This document shows, piece by piece, positions 1 through 7,686 of a DNA stretch of 64,000 bases. Within the stretch, counting starts at the first letter, position 1, and the number at the start of each line of letters is the position of its first letter. The notes below the pieces were generated by a model. That model was not told where the DNA came from. It did no database searches and saw nothing but the letters and a program-made list of their open reading frames with translations. The position numbers and the translations under genes are program-made. This DNA is from Ignavibacteriales bacterium UBA1304 (lineage in GTDB: Bacteria; Bacteroidota; Ignavibacteria; Ignavibacteriales; Ignavibacteriaceae), in assembly GCA_002307295.1 (NCBI GenBank), contig DBTY01000026.1, positions 1 through 64,000 on the forward strand. Direction: 5' to 3'.

Positions 1-95
1 TTTTCTTCGTTTTGGACGGATGTGTGAAAACTTACTCATTTGCAATAAATTATTTGAAATAGTCATAAAAAGACATATATTTATAAGTTAAATTA

Positions 96-103
96 TAATT
101 TTG
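96..103 (+). promoter_or_regulatory. candidate -7 promoter element of tRNA-Val
   Basis: The octamer TAATTTTG fits the Bacteroidota -7 consensus TAnnTTTG and lies 7 bases before the first base of the mature tRNA. I found no matching -33 TTTG at the expected distance, so the call rests on one half of the promoter only. Confidence 0.3.
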
Positions 104-109
104 TGGTAT

Positions 110-183
110 GGGCTTTTAGCTCAGTTGGTTAGAGCGTCTGCTTGACGTGCAGAAGGTCATAGGTTCGAATCCTATAGGGCCCA
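110..183 (+). tRNA. tRNA-Val (anticodon GAC)
   Basis: A complete cloverleaf can be folded by eye. The acceptor stem pairs GGGCTTT with AGGGCCC (two G-T wobbles), the D arm contains GCTCAGTTGGTTAGAGC, the anticodon stem is TCTGC/GCAGA around the loop TTGACGT, and the T arm has GGTTCGAATCC. The anticodon GAC at 144-146 reads the valine codon GTC. The 3' CCA is not encoded, so it must be added after transcription. It lies 43 bases upstream of thrS and may share its transcript. Confidence 0.96.
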
Positions 184-226
184 CACTTTATACGAAGAGA
201 AAAATAAGCTCTGGATATTTTTTACT

Positions 227-2176
227 ATGGAAAAAATAAAAATAACATTTCCTGACGGAAACGGAAAAGAATTTGAAAGCGGCGTAACCGCTTTGCAGAT
301 AGCGCAATCAATATCTCATCGCTTAGCTGACGACGCGTTGGCGGCTGAGATTAACGGCGAAGTTAAAGAATTGAGCTCTCCTATTACTGGCGACTCGTCA
401 ATAAAATTTTATACGTTTGAAGATAAACAGGGGAAAGAAGTATACTGGCATTCAACTTCGCACCTTATGGCTCATGCTATTTTATCTCTTTATCCTGAAG
501 CTAAGTTCGGCGTAGGTCCTGCAATTGAAAACGGTTTTTACTACGATATTGATATTAACGAACAGTTATCGGAAGAAACTCTTGCAGTGATTGAAAATAA
601 AATGCTTGAGATAGCTAAAGAAGACGCTCCATTTGTTCGCTGCGAACTATCTAAGAGCGACGCAGTGAAACTGTTTACCGAGAAAAAAGATAATTATAAG
701 CTCGAAATTATTGACGGTCTTAACGAAGAAGCGGAAAAAATTTCGATTTATAAAGAAGGCAATTTTACTGATTTATGCGTAGGCCCTCATTTGCCTTCAA
801 CCGGTAAAATTAAATTTATTAAACTTCTTACAGTTTCCGGCTCATATTGGAGAGGCGACGAAAAGAATAAACAGCTTCAAAGAATTTACGGTATCTCATT
901 CCCTAAAAAGAAATTACTAGAAGATTATCTTACAATGCTTGAAGAAGCAAAGAAAAGAGATCACAGAAAATTAGGCAAACAGTTAGACCTTTTTAGTCTG
1001 CATGACGAAGCAGGAGCAGGTTTAGTATACTGGCATCCAAAAGGCGCAAGAGTAAGAGTTGAAATAGAAGATTTCTGGCGCAAAGCGCATTTAGATAACG
1101 GATATGAAATTCTTTATACTCCTCATATGGGCAAAAGCTGGCTGTGGGAAACTAGCGGTCACTTAGGCTTTTATAAAGACAGCATGTACGCTGGGATGAA
1201 AGTAGACGATCTTGATTATTATATTAAACCGATGAACTGTCCGTTCCATATAATGATATATGAATCCCAATTGCGCTCATACAGAGACCTGCCATTACGC
1301 TGGGCGGAACTTGGCACAGTATACCGATACGAAAAAAGCGGCGTTCTTCATGGCCTGTTGCGCGTTAGAGGATTTACGCAGGATGACGCTCATATTTTCT
1401 GTACTCCTGAGCAAATGGAAGATGAAATTATAGAAGTTGTAAGATTTGCACAATATATGTGGACTTCTTTTGGATTTGAAAAACTTACTTATTATGTTTC
1501 TACCAAACCGGCAAAAGCCGTAGGCGAAAACGTAGTAGTAGGCGACGATCTTATGTGGGACAAAGCTACTTCATATTTGAAGAGCGCATTAGAAAAGATG
1601 AACTTAGCCTACGAAATTGACGAAGGCGGCGGAGCTTTTTACGGTCCTAAAATAGACATAAAAATTAACGACGCTCTTGGAAGAGAATGGCAAATGAGCA
1701 CAATACAGTTTGACTTTAATCTTCCGGAACGGTTCAATATGAGCTATATTGGCGAAGACGGCAAAGAACACAGACCATATATGGTTCACAGAGCGTTGCT
1801 TGGTTCGCTTGAAAGATTTTTTGGCGTATTGATAGAGCATTATGGCGGAGCATTCCCATTGTGGTTAGCTCCTGTTCAGGTAGCGGTTATACCAGTTTCT
1901 CAAAACTTTGTAGAATACTCTAAAGAAGTTGCCGCGGCGTTAAAGAAAGCCGGGCTTAGAGTAGAACTTGACGAAAGAAATGAAAAGATAGGCTACAAAA
2001 TTAGAGATTGGGAAACTCAAAAGGCTCCTTATATGTTAATATTAGGAGAGAAAGAAAAAACAGCCGGAAATATAACTGTCAGACAGCACAAAATAGGCGA
2101 CGTAGGCAGCATGGATTTGAAAGAATTTATAGATAAACTAACTCTTGAAATAAGAGATAAAACAATAATAAAATAA
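227..2176 (+). CDS. thrS: threonine--tRNA ligase
   Basis: Cytoplasmic class II synthetase that charges tRNA-Thr. At 649 aa it has the full-length bacterial layout: an N-terminal TGS domain (about residues 1-62), the editing domain containing HSTSHLMAHAI (from about 75), the catalytic core (about 270-530) and the C-terminal anticodon-binding domain (about 545-645). The zinc ligands known from E. coli ThrRS are matched by C338 (in MNCPFH), H389 (DDAH) and H521 (MVHRALLG). Motif 2 is present as LRVRGFTQDDAH. It heads a translation cluster followed 19 bases later by infC. No T-box or leader fold fits in the 43 bases between the tRNA and the start codon. The identification is secure. Confidence 0.98.
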   Translation: MEKIKITFPDGNGKEFESGVTALQIAQSISHRLADDALAAEINGEVKELSSPITGDSSIKFYTFEDKQGKEVYWHSTSHLMAHAILSLYPEAKFGVGPAIENGFYYDIDINEQLSEETLAVIENKMLEIAKEDAPFVRCELSKSDAVKLFTEKKDNYKLEIIDGLNEEAEKISIYKEGNFTDLCVGPHLPSTGKIKFIKLLTVSGSYWRGDEKNKQLQRIYGISFPKKKLLEDYLTMLEEAKKRDHRKLGKQLDLFSLHDEAGAGLVYWHPKGARVRVEIEDFWRKAHLDNGYEILYTPHMGKSWLWETSGHLGFYKDSMYAGMKVDDLDYYIKPMNCPFHIMIYESQLRSYRDLPLRWAELGTVYRYEKSGVLHGLLRVRGFTQDDAHIFCTPEQMEDEIIEVVRFAQYMWTSFGFEKLTYYVSTKPAKAVGENVVVGDDLMWDKATSYLKSALEKMNLAYEIDEGGGAFYGPKIDIKINDALGREWQMSTIQFDFNLPERFNMSYIGEDGKEHRPYMVHRALLGSLERFFGVLIEHYGGAFPLWLAPVQVAVIPVSQNFVEYSKEVAAALKKAGLRVELDERNEKIGYKIRDWETQKAPYMLILGEKEKTAGNITVRQHKIGDVGSMDLKEFIDKLTLEIRDKTIIK

Positions 2177-2183
2177 ACAATTA

Positions 2184-2190
2184 GAGAGGT
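2184..2190 (+). promoter_or_regulatory. Shine-Dalgarno site that fixes the infC start
   Basis: AGAGAGGT lies 5 bases before the ATC codon at 2196, the right distance for translation initiation. The site supports reading ATC, rather than the downstream in-frame GTG at 2487, as the infC start. Confidence 0.6.
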
Positions 2191-2195
2191 TTCCT

Positions 2196-2726
2196 ATCGC
2201 TCAAAAAGAAAGTGTTCGTATAAACGAAGAAATTAAAGTCCCGAAAGTTCGCGTAATCGATTCAGACGGGTCTCAATTAGGGATTTTTGCCATCCGCGAC
2301 GCGTTAAAGGTTGCGCAGGAGAAAAAACAGGATCTTGTAGAGATTGCGCCGCAGGCCGATCCTCCAGTCTGTAAAATAATTGATTTCGGCAAATTCAAAT
2401 ACGAAATACAAAAACGCGAAAAGAAACAAAAACAAAATCAGCATGTTTCTCTTCTTAAAGAAATCCGGTTTCATCCAGGAACCGACGTGCATGACTTTGA
2501 ATTTAAATCAAAACATGCTCTAAACTTTTTAGAAGAAGGGCATAAAGTAAAAGCGGTTGTTATGTTTAAGGGCAGAGAGCTCGCTTATACAGAAAAAGGA
2601 ACAGAACTGTTAACCCGTTTTATAGAAAGCGCCGGAGAACTTGCAAAAGTAGAAAGCCCTATAAAGATGGAAGGCAGAAATATGAACGTAATACTAGTTC
2701 CTGCAAAAGTTAAGAAACTTAAATAA
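2196..2726 (+). CDS. infC: translation initiation factor IF-3, ATC start
   Basis: IF-3 binds the 30S subunit and checks start-codon pairing. The frame open from 2196 gives 176 aa beginning (M)AQKESVRINEEIKVPKVR, with the N-terminal domain (residues 1-80, including ALKVAQEKKQDLVEIAPQA and CKIIDFGKF) and the C-terminal domain (KEIRFHPGTDVHDFEFK onward). A start at the in-frame GTG at 2487 would lose the whole N-domain. No ATG, GTG or TTG lies at the right place, but ATC at 2196 has a good SD. infC is known for AUU/AUC starts in many bacteria, because IF-3 rejects such codons and so represses its own synthesis. It is followed by rpmI and rplT, the classical operon. Confidence 0.93.
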   Translation: MAQKESVRINEEIKVPKVRVIDSDGSQLGIFAIRDALKVAQEKKQDLVEIAPQADPPVCKIIDFGKFKYEIQKREKKQKQNQHVSLLKEIRFHPGTDVHDFEFKSKHALNFLEEGHKVKAVVMFKGRELAYTEKGTELLTRFIESAGELAKVESPIKMEGRNMNVILVPAKVKKLK

Positions 2727-2764
2727 CTAAATAACATTATCAATAATAAAGGTAGATTAAATCT

Positions 2765-2956
2765 ATGCCAAAAATGAAAAGTAACCGAGGAGCCGCCAAA
2801 AGTTTTAGAAAAACTGCTTCCGGTTTAGTAAAAAGAAAAAAGGCCTATAAAAGCCACATATTGTCTTCAAAAAGCACCAAAAGAAAAAGAAAACTGAGAA
2901 CGGCTACTTTGGTATCCGATGGTGATTTTAAACGTGTTAAAATAATGATTCAATAA
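2765..2956 (+). CDS. rpmI: 50S ribosomal protein L35
   Basis: Small basic large-subunit protein of 63 aa starting MPKMKSNRGAAKSFRKT, the usual L35 opening, with the typical run HILSSKSTKRKRKLR in the middle. Length and composition fit the family. It sits between infC and rplT, as in the conserved infC-rpmI-rplT operon, with 38 bases to infC and 15 to rplT. In other bacteria L20 represses this operon through the mRNA ahead of rpmI. I could not identify such a structure by eye in the short gap here. Confidence 0.97.
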   Translation: MPKMKSNRGAAKSFRKTASGLVKRKKAYKSHILSSKSTKRKRKLRTATLVSDGDFKRVKIMIQ

Positions 2957-2971
2957 GAAGGAGAAGATAAT

Positions 2972-3319
2972 ATGTCGCGTTCAAAAAATAAAGTTGCTTC
3001 GCATCGCAGAAGAAAAAAAATATTAAAAGAAGCCAAAGGCTACTGGGGCGCCAGGAGTAAAGTTTACACCGTCGCCAAAAACCACGTAGAAAAAGGCTAT
3101 GTTCATGCATTTAGAGATAGAAAATTAAAGAAAAGAACTTACAGACAAATCTGGATCGTGAGAATTAACGCCGCAGCAAGACTTAACGGCACTACATACT
3201 CAAGATTAATTAATGCATTATCTGTTAAGGGTATCAACATTAATAGAAAAATTCTTGCAAGTCTGGCTACTGAAAATCCTTCAGTATTCACTGATTTAGT
3301 TAAATTTTCAATTAATTAA
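2972..3319 (+). CDS. rplT: 50S ribosomal protein L20
   Basis: Large-subunit assembly protein that binds 23S rRNA directly. It has the normal family length of 115 aa and begins MSRSKNKVASHRRRKKILKE. The signature WIVRINAAARLNGTTYS and the basic N-terminal extension that threads into rRNA are both present. A strong SD (AAGGAG) precedes the ATG. It is the last gene of the infC operon and is followed at once by an intrinsic terminator. Confidence 0.98.
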   Translation: MSRSKNKVASHRRRKKILKEAKGYWGARSKVYTVAKNHVEKGYVHAFRDRKLKKRTYRQIWIVRINAAARLNGTTYSRLINALSVKGININRKILASLATENPSVFTDLVKFSIN

Positions 3320-3325
3320 ATTTTT

Positions 3326-3368
3326 AATCCCTCTTAGAATTGTTAATAAGGATAAGAGGGATTTTTTT
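3326..3368 (+). terminator. intrinsic terminator after rplT
   Basis: AATCCCTCTTA (3326-3336) pairs over 11 bp with TAAGAGGGATT (3353-3363), and a run of T continues to 3368. It ends the infC-rpmI-rplT transcript and separates it from pheS. Confidence 0.9.
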
Positions 3369-3388
3369 AAACTTTTTAAAACACTTTT

Positions 3389-4399
3389 ATGTTAGAAAAT
3401 ATTGATAGTATTGGCCTTGATTTCGATACAGAACTGCAAGGGGTAAAAGATCTTAAACAGCTCGAAGAAATCAGAATAAAATATCTCAGCCGTAACGGAA
3501 TAGTGGCCGGTCTGTTTGAGCAGCTGAAAAACGCTTCAAAAGAAGAAAAACCCCGCCTTGGCAAAGAGTTAAATGCGCTTAGAAATTCAGTACAGGAAAA
3601 ATTTGACAATCTTAAGAGCTCGATTGAAGAAAATTCAAGCGAAGAATCTTCAAAAATTGATTTAACCCTTCCTGGACGAAATAGAATTATTGGCAGCAAA
3701 CATATTCTTGTGCAGACTCTTGAAGAAATGAAATCTATCTTCAAAGGGCTTGGCTTTTCGGTTTTTGAGGGTCCGGAATTAGAGTCGGATTATAATAATT
3801 TTACGGCTTTAAATTTTCCTTTAGATCATCCGGCTAGAGATATGCAGGATACATTTTTTATTACGGAAGATTTTCTGCTTCGTACGCATACTTCGCCTGT
3901 GCAGGTAAGAGTTATGCAAAAGGTTAAACCGCCAATAAGAGCTATTATGCCAGGAAAGGTTTACCGAAACGAAGCCGTTAGTTCAAGAAGCCTTTGCGTC
4001 TTTCATCAGATTGAAGGCTTATATGTGGATAAAGACGTTACATTTGCAGAATTAAAAGGAACGTTAATATCATTTGCAAGACAGTTTTACGGCAAAGATC
4101 TGAGCTATAGGTTCAGACCGAGTTTTTTCCCGTTTACAGAGCCAAGCGCAGAAATGGATATTACCTGCTATCTTTGCAAAGGCAAAGGATGCAGAATTTG
4201 TAAACATACAGGCTGGCTGGAAATTTTAGGCTGCGGTATGGTAGACCCTAACGTGCTTGAAAATGCAGGAGTAGACCCTGAAGAGTTTACGGGCTATGCT
4301 TTTGGAATGGGAATTGAAAGAACGGCCTTGCTGAAAAACGGAATTACGGATATTCGTTTGTTCGTTGAAAATGATTATAGATTCCTAAAACAGTTTTGA
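3389..4399 (+). CDS. pheS: phenylalanine--tRNA ligase alpha subunit
   Basis: Catalytic subunit of the alpha2-beta2 enzyme that charges tRNA-Phe. It is 336 aa long, with an N-terminal coiled-coil arm (about residues 1-90) that binds tRNA and the class II catalytic domain (about 105-336). Recognisable blocks are FEGPELESDYNNFTALN, the DMQDTFF motif, the motif-2 region FHQIEGLYVD, and the C-terminal GCGMVDPNVLENAG followed by FGMGIERTALLKNGI (motif 3). An insert with four cysteines, CYLCKGKGCRICKHTGW, is a variant also seen in other PheS proteins. It forms an operon with pheT 13 bases downstream. Confidence 0.98.
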   Translation: MLENIDSIGLDFDTELQGVKDLKQLEEIRIKYLSRNGIVAGLFEQLKNASKEEKPRLGKELNALRNSVQEKFDNLKSSIEENSSEESSKIDLTLPGRNRIIGSKHILVQTLEEMKSIFKGLGFSVFEGPELESDYNNFTALNFPLDHPARDMQDTFFITEDFLLRTHTSPVQVRVMQKVKPPIRAIMPGKVYRNEAVSSRSLCVFHQIEGLYVDKDVTFAELKGTLISFARQFYGKDLSYRFRPSFFPFTEPSAEMDITCYLCKGKGCRICKHTGWLEILGCGMVDPNVLENAGVDPEEFTGYAFGMGIERTALLKNGITDIRLFVENDYRFLKQF

Positions 4400-4412
4400 T
4401 GTGGAGTAAAAA

Positions 4413-6815
4413 TTGAAAATTTCACTTAATTGGTTAAAAGATTATATTGATTTAACCGGAATTTCTGATGAAGAAGTAATTTCAAACCTGACTATGAGCG
4501 GTTTGGAAGTAGAAGATTATGAAGATCAGGCAAAGCTATACGATAAATTTATAATAGCTTATGTTAAAGAAAAAGATAAACATCCTAACGCCGATAAACT
4601 TTCGTTATGTAAGCTAACAGACGGCAAAGTAGATTATCAGGTAGTTTGCGGCGCGCCAAACGTTGCCGCTGGGCAAAGAGTAGTCTTTGCTAAAGAGGGA
4701 GCTATTGTTCCTAATGGCGGTTTTCAAATTAAAAAAGCCAAGCTTAGAGGAATTGAATCATTTGGAATGATTTGTTCTGAATCTGAGCTGAACCTTAGCG
4801 ACGACCACAGCGGAATTATTGTTTTAGACGATTCCTACGAAATAGGAAAATCGTTTGCCGAGGCCTTTGGTCTTAACGACGTTGTTCTTGAAATTGGCAT
4901 TACGCCTAACAGACCCGACGCGTTATCGCACATTGGAGTTGCAAGAGATCTGGCCGCTATATTTAACAGAGAATTGAAAATACCTAAGGTTGAGCTGAAA
5001 GAATCTGCTCAGGACGTTAATACAGAAGCGGCAATTGAAATTATTGACGCTGTCGATTGCCCCCGTTATACGGCAAAAGTAGTAAAGGGAGTGAAGATTA
5101 AAGAATCGCCTGAATGGATGAAGAGAAGATTAAAAGCCATAGGTTTAAGACCAATAAATAACGTAGTGGATATTACTAATTATGTTATGTATGAAGCAGG
5201 TCAGCCGCTGCACGCGTTTGATTTGGATAAAGTTGGCGGCAAAAAAATAATTGTCCGTAAAGCAGGCGCCGATAACAAATTTGTAACATTAGACTCAAAA
5301 GAAAGAGTAATAGAAGCTGAATCGCTGATGATTTGCGACGGCAATAAACCAGTAGCGGTAGCCGGAGTAATGGGAGGAGAAAACTCAGAGATTAGCGCAC
5401 AGACAGAAAACATACTTATTGAGAGCGCATATTTTAATCCTTCAAGCATCAGAAAGACTTCTAAACGTCTTGGGCTAAGCACTGACGCTTCATATCGTTA
5501 CGAGAGAGGCTGTGATCCTAATAATACCCTTTACGTAGCAGAACGCGCCGCACAGCTAATGGCTGAGCTTGGCGAAGGAACAATTTTAAAAGGAAGCATT
5601 GACGTTTATCCTGAAAAGATAAATGAAAAAACAGTACGGCTGCGCGAAAGCAGAACGTTCCGTATACTTGGCTACAAAATTGAAAGAGAAAAAATAAAGA
5701 ATATCATTCTAAATCTCGGTATGAAAATAATTGCCGAAGAAGAGGACGTATTCAAAATATTAATTCCTACATATCGCCCTGATATTGAGCGTGAAATTGA
5801 CGTAATTGAAGAAATTGCGCGAATACACGGATATGAAAATATTCCAGCGGTAGAAAGAATTGCAAATAGTTTAGACGCAAAAATTGACGAATCGGAGTTT
5901 ATTGAGAAGGCTAGGAATACCGCGACGTCGTTAGGTTTTTACGAGATACTAAACAATTCCTTGATTAGCGAAAAAGCCGCAGAGTTAATGGGCAAATCCA
6001 TACAGGTGTTAAATTACCAAAGCGCAGATATGTCCAATTTGAGAACTTCTTTACTTCAAGGTATGTTACAGACTATATCGAAGAATATAAAAGTCGGCGA
6101 AAAAAATCTTCGGCTATTTGAAACAGGCAATGTGTTCATAAAAAAAGCGGATATAATCAAATCATTTGACGATTTTTCTGAGAGCACCAAACTAATATTG
6201 GCTATAACAGGCAGCGACGCCGAAAAAGAATGGCATTCAAAAGAAAGAGCCATAGACTTTTACGATCTTAAAGGTTTAGTAGATAGCTTTTTAGGCAACT
6301 TATTTCAGAATAGCGCTTTACGCGATTCATATAACGAAGAAAGCGATAGTATATATAGTTATTATTATACTAAAGAAAGCGGAAAAGAAACAGTGGGTTC
6401 CGGCGGAAAAATAAAGAAAGAATTGCTTAAACAATTTGACATAAACCAGGACGTTTACTGTTTTGAATTTGACGTAGATAAACTAAAGAGTTTACTGAAT
6501 ATAAAAAGCAAATTCAAAGAGCTTTTACGCTTTCCAAAAATAGAGCGAGATTTTGCATTTATTTTTGATAAAAATATTTCAAATTCTGAAATAAAAGATT
6601 ATATTCTAAGTTGTAAATCTAAACTGTTGAAAAACGTAAGGTTATTCGACTTGTTTGAAAGTGAAACCTTCGGTTCTGCAAAGAGAAGTCTTGCATATTC
6701 GTTGGAGTTTTATGATGAAAACAAGACCTTAACAGACGAAGAAGTCGATAAGGAATTTACAGAACTAACTTTATCGGTAAAAAAGAAATTCAACGCCGAA
6801 TTAAGAGGAATATAG
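4413..6815 (+). CDS. pheT: phenylalanine--tRNA ligase beta subunit
   Basis: Editing and tRNA-binding subunit partnering PheS. The 800-aa length is normal. The N-terminal EMAP-like tRNA-binding domain (about 40-150) includes KHPNADKLSLCKL and VVCGAPN. The B3/B4 editing region (about 210-390) includes RPINNVVDITNYVMYEAGQPLHAFD, quoted here as RPINNVVDITNYVMYEAGQ. The B5 domain lies around 400-480, followed by the core-like domain and a ferredoxin-fold anticodon-binding domain at the end (FPKIERDFAFIFD onward). The start is TTG with GGAG a few bases upstream. Any ATG start would cut the first strand MKISLNWLKDYIDL. Confidence 0.97.
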   Translation: MKISLNWLKDYIDLTGISDEEVISNLTMSGLEVEDYEDQAKLYDKFIIAYVKEKDKHPNADKLSLCKLTDGKVDYQVVCGAPNVAAGQRVVFAKEGAIVPNGGFQIKKAKLRGIESFGMICSESELNLSDDHSGIIVLDDSYEIGKSFAEAFGLNDVVLEIGITPNRPDALSHIGVARDLAAIFNRELKIPKVELKESAQDVNTEAAIEIIDAVDCPRYTAKVVKGVKIKESPEWMKRRLKAIGLRPINNVVDITNYVMYEAGQPLHAFDLDKVGGKKIIVRKAGADNKFVTLDSKERVIEAESLMICDGNKPVAVAGVMGGENSEISAQTENILIESAYFNPSSIRKTSKRLGLSTDASYRYERGCDPNNTLYVAERAAQLMAELGEGTILKGSIDVYPEKINEKTVRLRESRTFRILGYKIEREKIKNIILNLGMKIIAEEEDVFKILIPTYRPDIEREIDVIEEIARIHGYENIPAVERIANSLDAKIDESEFIEKARNTATSLGFYEILNNSLISEKAAELMGKSIQVLNYQSADMSNLRTSLLQGMLQTISKNIKVGEKNLRLFETGNVFIKKADIIKSFDDFSESTKLILAITGSDAEKEWHSKERAIDFYDLKGLVDSFLGNLFQNSALRDSYNEESDSIYSYYYTKESGKETVGSGGKIKKELLKQFDINQDVYCFEFDVDKLKSLLNIKSKFKELLRFPKIERDFAFIFDKNISNSEIKDYILSCKSKLLKNVRLFDLFESETFGSAKRSLAYSLEFYDENKTLTDEEVDKEFTELTLSVKKKFNAELRGI

Positions 6816-6818
6816 AAG

Positions 6819-7115
6819 TTGCCGGAAGTTTCAAAATATGAGATATTATTAAGCGAACTAAGTTCGATAGAATCAGAACTATTAGTTCTTTCAAATTCGT
6901 ATAGCGAACTTCAGAGTAAGAATAAAGAACTTGAAAAACAAATTGCGGAATTACATAAAGACAACGCAATTTTACAAATTAAATTACAAGGAAAAGAAAA
7001 GGCCAGCGTAGAGTTAGGCGCAAATTTTACAGATAAACTAAGCAATAAAGAGAGAGAATCTCTTAAACTAAGACTTAAAGAAATGGTCGAGAAAATCGAC
7101 CGGCATTTAGGTTAA
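6819..7115 (+). CDS. small coiled-coil protein between pheT and zapA
   Basis: A 98-aa cytoplasmic protein that is almost entirely heptad-like (YSELQSKNKELEKQIAELHK), with no membrane segment or signal peptide. The TTG start lies 3 bases after the pheT stop, so translation is probably coupled. Its size, coiled coil and position next to zapA recall ZapB-type division proteins. I see no diagnostic motif, so this is only a suggestion. A short coiled-coil gene at this place is common in Bacteroidota, and the gene looks real. Confidence 0.8.
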   Translation: MPEVSKYEILLSELSSIESELLVLSNSYSELQSKNKELEKQIAELHKDNAILQIKLQGKEKASVELGANFTDKLSNKERESLKLRLKEMVEKIDRHLG

Positions 7116-7141
7116 TTATTTTGTTAGATGGAACGGCATAA

Positions 7142-7438
7142 ATGTCAGAAAAAAAGAAGCTTAAAATAAAAATATTTGATAAAGAATATTCGCTATTGGT
7201 TGATGACGAAGAAGTAGCAAAAGAGCTTGCGACTTATGTAAATAATGTAATGGAAGAAACAAAACAGGATTTACCAGATCAACCTGCTCAGACAATAGCA
7301 ATAATTGCGGGGCTGAATATCGCTTATGATTTATTTATGGAAAAGAATAAAAATCGTGAATTTTTAATCCAGGCCAATGACAAGGCAAAGAAAATAAAGC
7401 TTCTAATAAACAATATTACCATGCCGAGCCCATCTTAA
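7142..7438 (+). CDS. zapA: cell division protein ZapA
   Basis: ZapA binds FtsZ and bundles its filaments at the division site. The 98-aa protein has the family layout: an N-terminal globular head (KLKIKIFDKEYSLLVDDEE), then a helix with the typical ATYVNNVMEE stretch, followed by AIIAGLNIAYDLF and a coiled-coil tail. It follows the coiled-coil gene by 26 bases and is followed by a structured RNA. In proteobacteria too, zapA stands directly upstream of the 6S RNA gene, which supports both calls. Confidence 0.9.
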   Translation: MSEKKKLKIKIFDKEYSLLVDDEEVAKELATYVNNVMEETKQDLPDQPAQTIAIIAGLNIAYDLFMEKNKNREFLIQANDKAKKIKLLINNITMPSPS

Positions 7439-7445
7439 GTATTTT

Positions 7446-7647
7446 TCGTGCGTCCGGTCTTTAATAACAAAAAAGAACTAACTCTTTAAAAACAGGGAGT
7501 TTGACTTACAACGTCTATTGCAGGCCTCAATTCCGGTTTACCGGTCTTCCGCCTTGGGCGGCAGAGGAAGTGAAAAACGTTGGGCGTATTCCCGCACTGA
7601 TTTCAATAGGGTTCTTATCCTGTTAAATCAGAGACCGGACAGCACGA
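7446..7647 (+). ncRNA. ssrS: probable 6S RNA
   Basis: A 200-base structured RNA fills the zapA-rny gap. A long closing stem pairs TCGTGCGTCCGGTCT (7446-7460) with AGACCGGAC (7632-7640) and GCACGA (7642-7647): 15 bp with one bulged A at 7641. Inside are further helices: AACTC/GAGTT, CAACGT/ACGTTG enclosing CTTCC/GGAAG, and CTGATTT/AAATCAG. 6S RNA binds and inhibits the housekeeping RNA polymerase holoenzyme. The size, the rod-like closing stem and the location after zapA fit it. I cannot run a covariance model. An unrelated structured RNA or leader of rny remains possible. Confidence 0.72.
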
Positions 7648-7686
7648 TTATAATTTTAAATTAAAATACGGAGGACTTAAGCGCTA

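Noticed and set aside
184..226. Possible leader or T-box before thrS
   Set aside because: Only 43 bases between tRNA-Val and thrS; no room for a T-box stem and no antiterminator motif.
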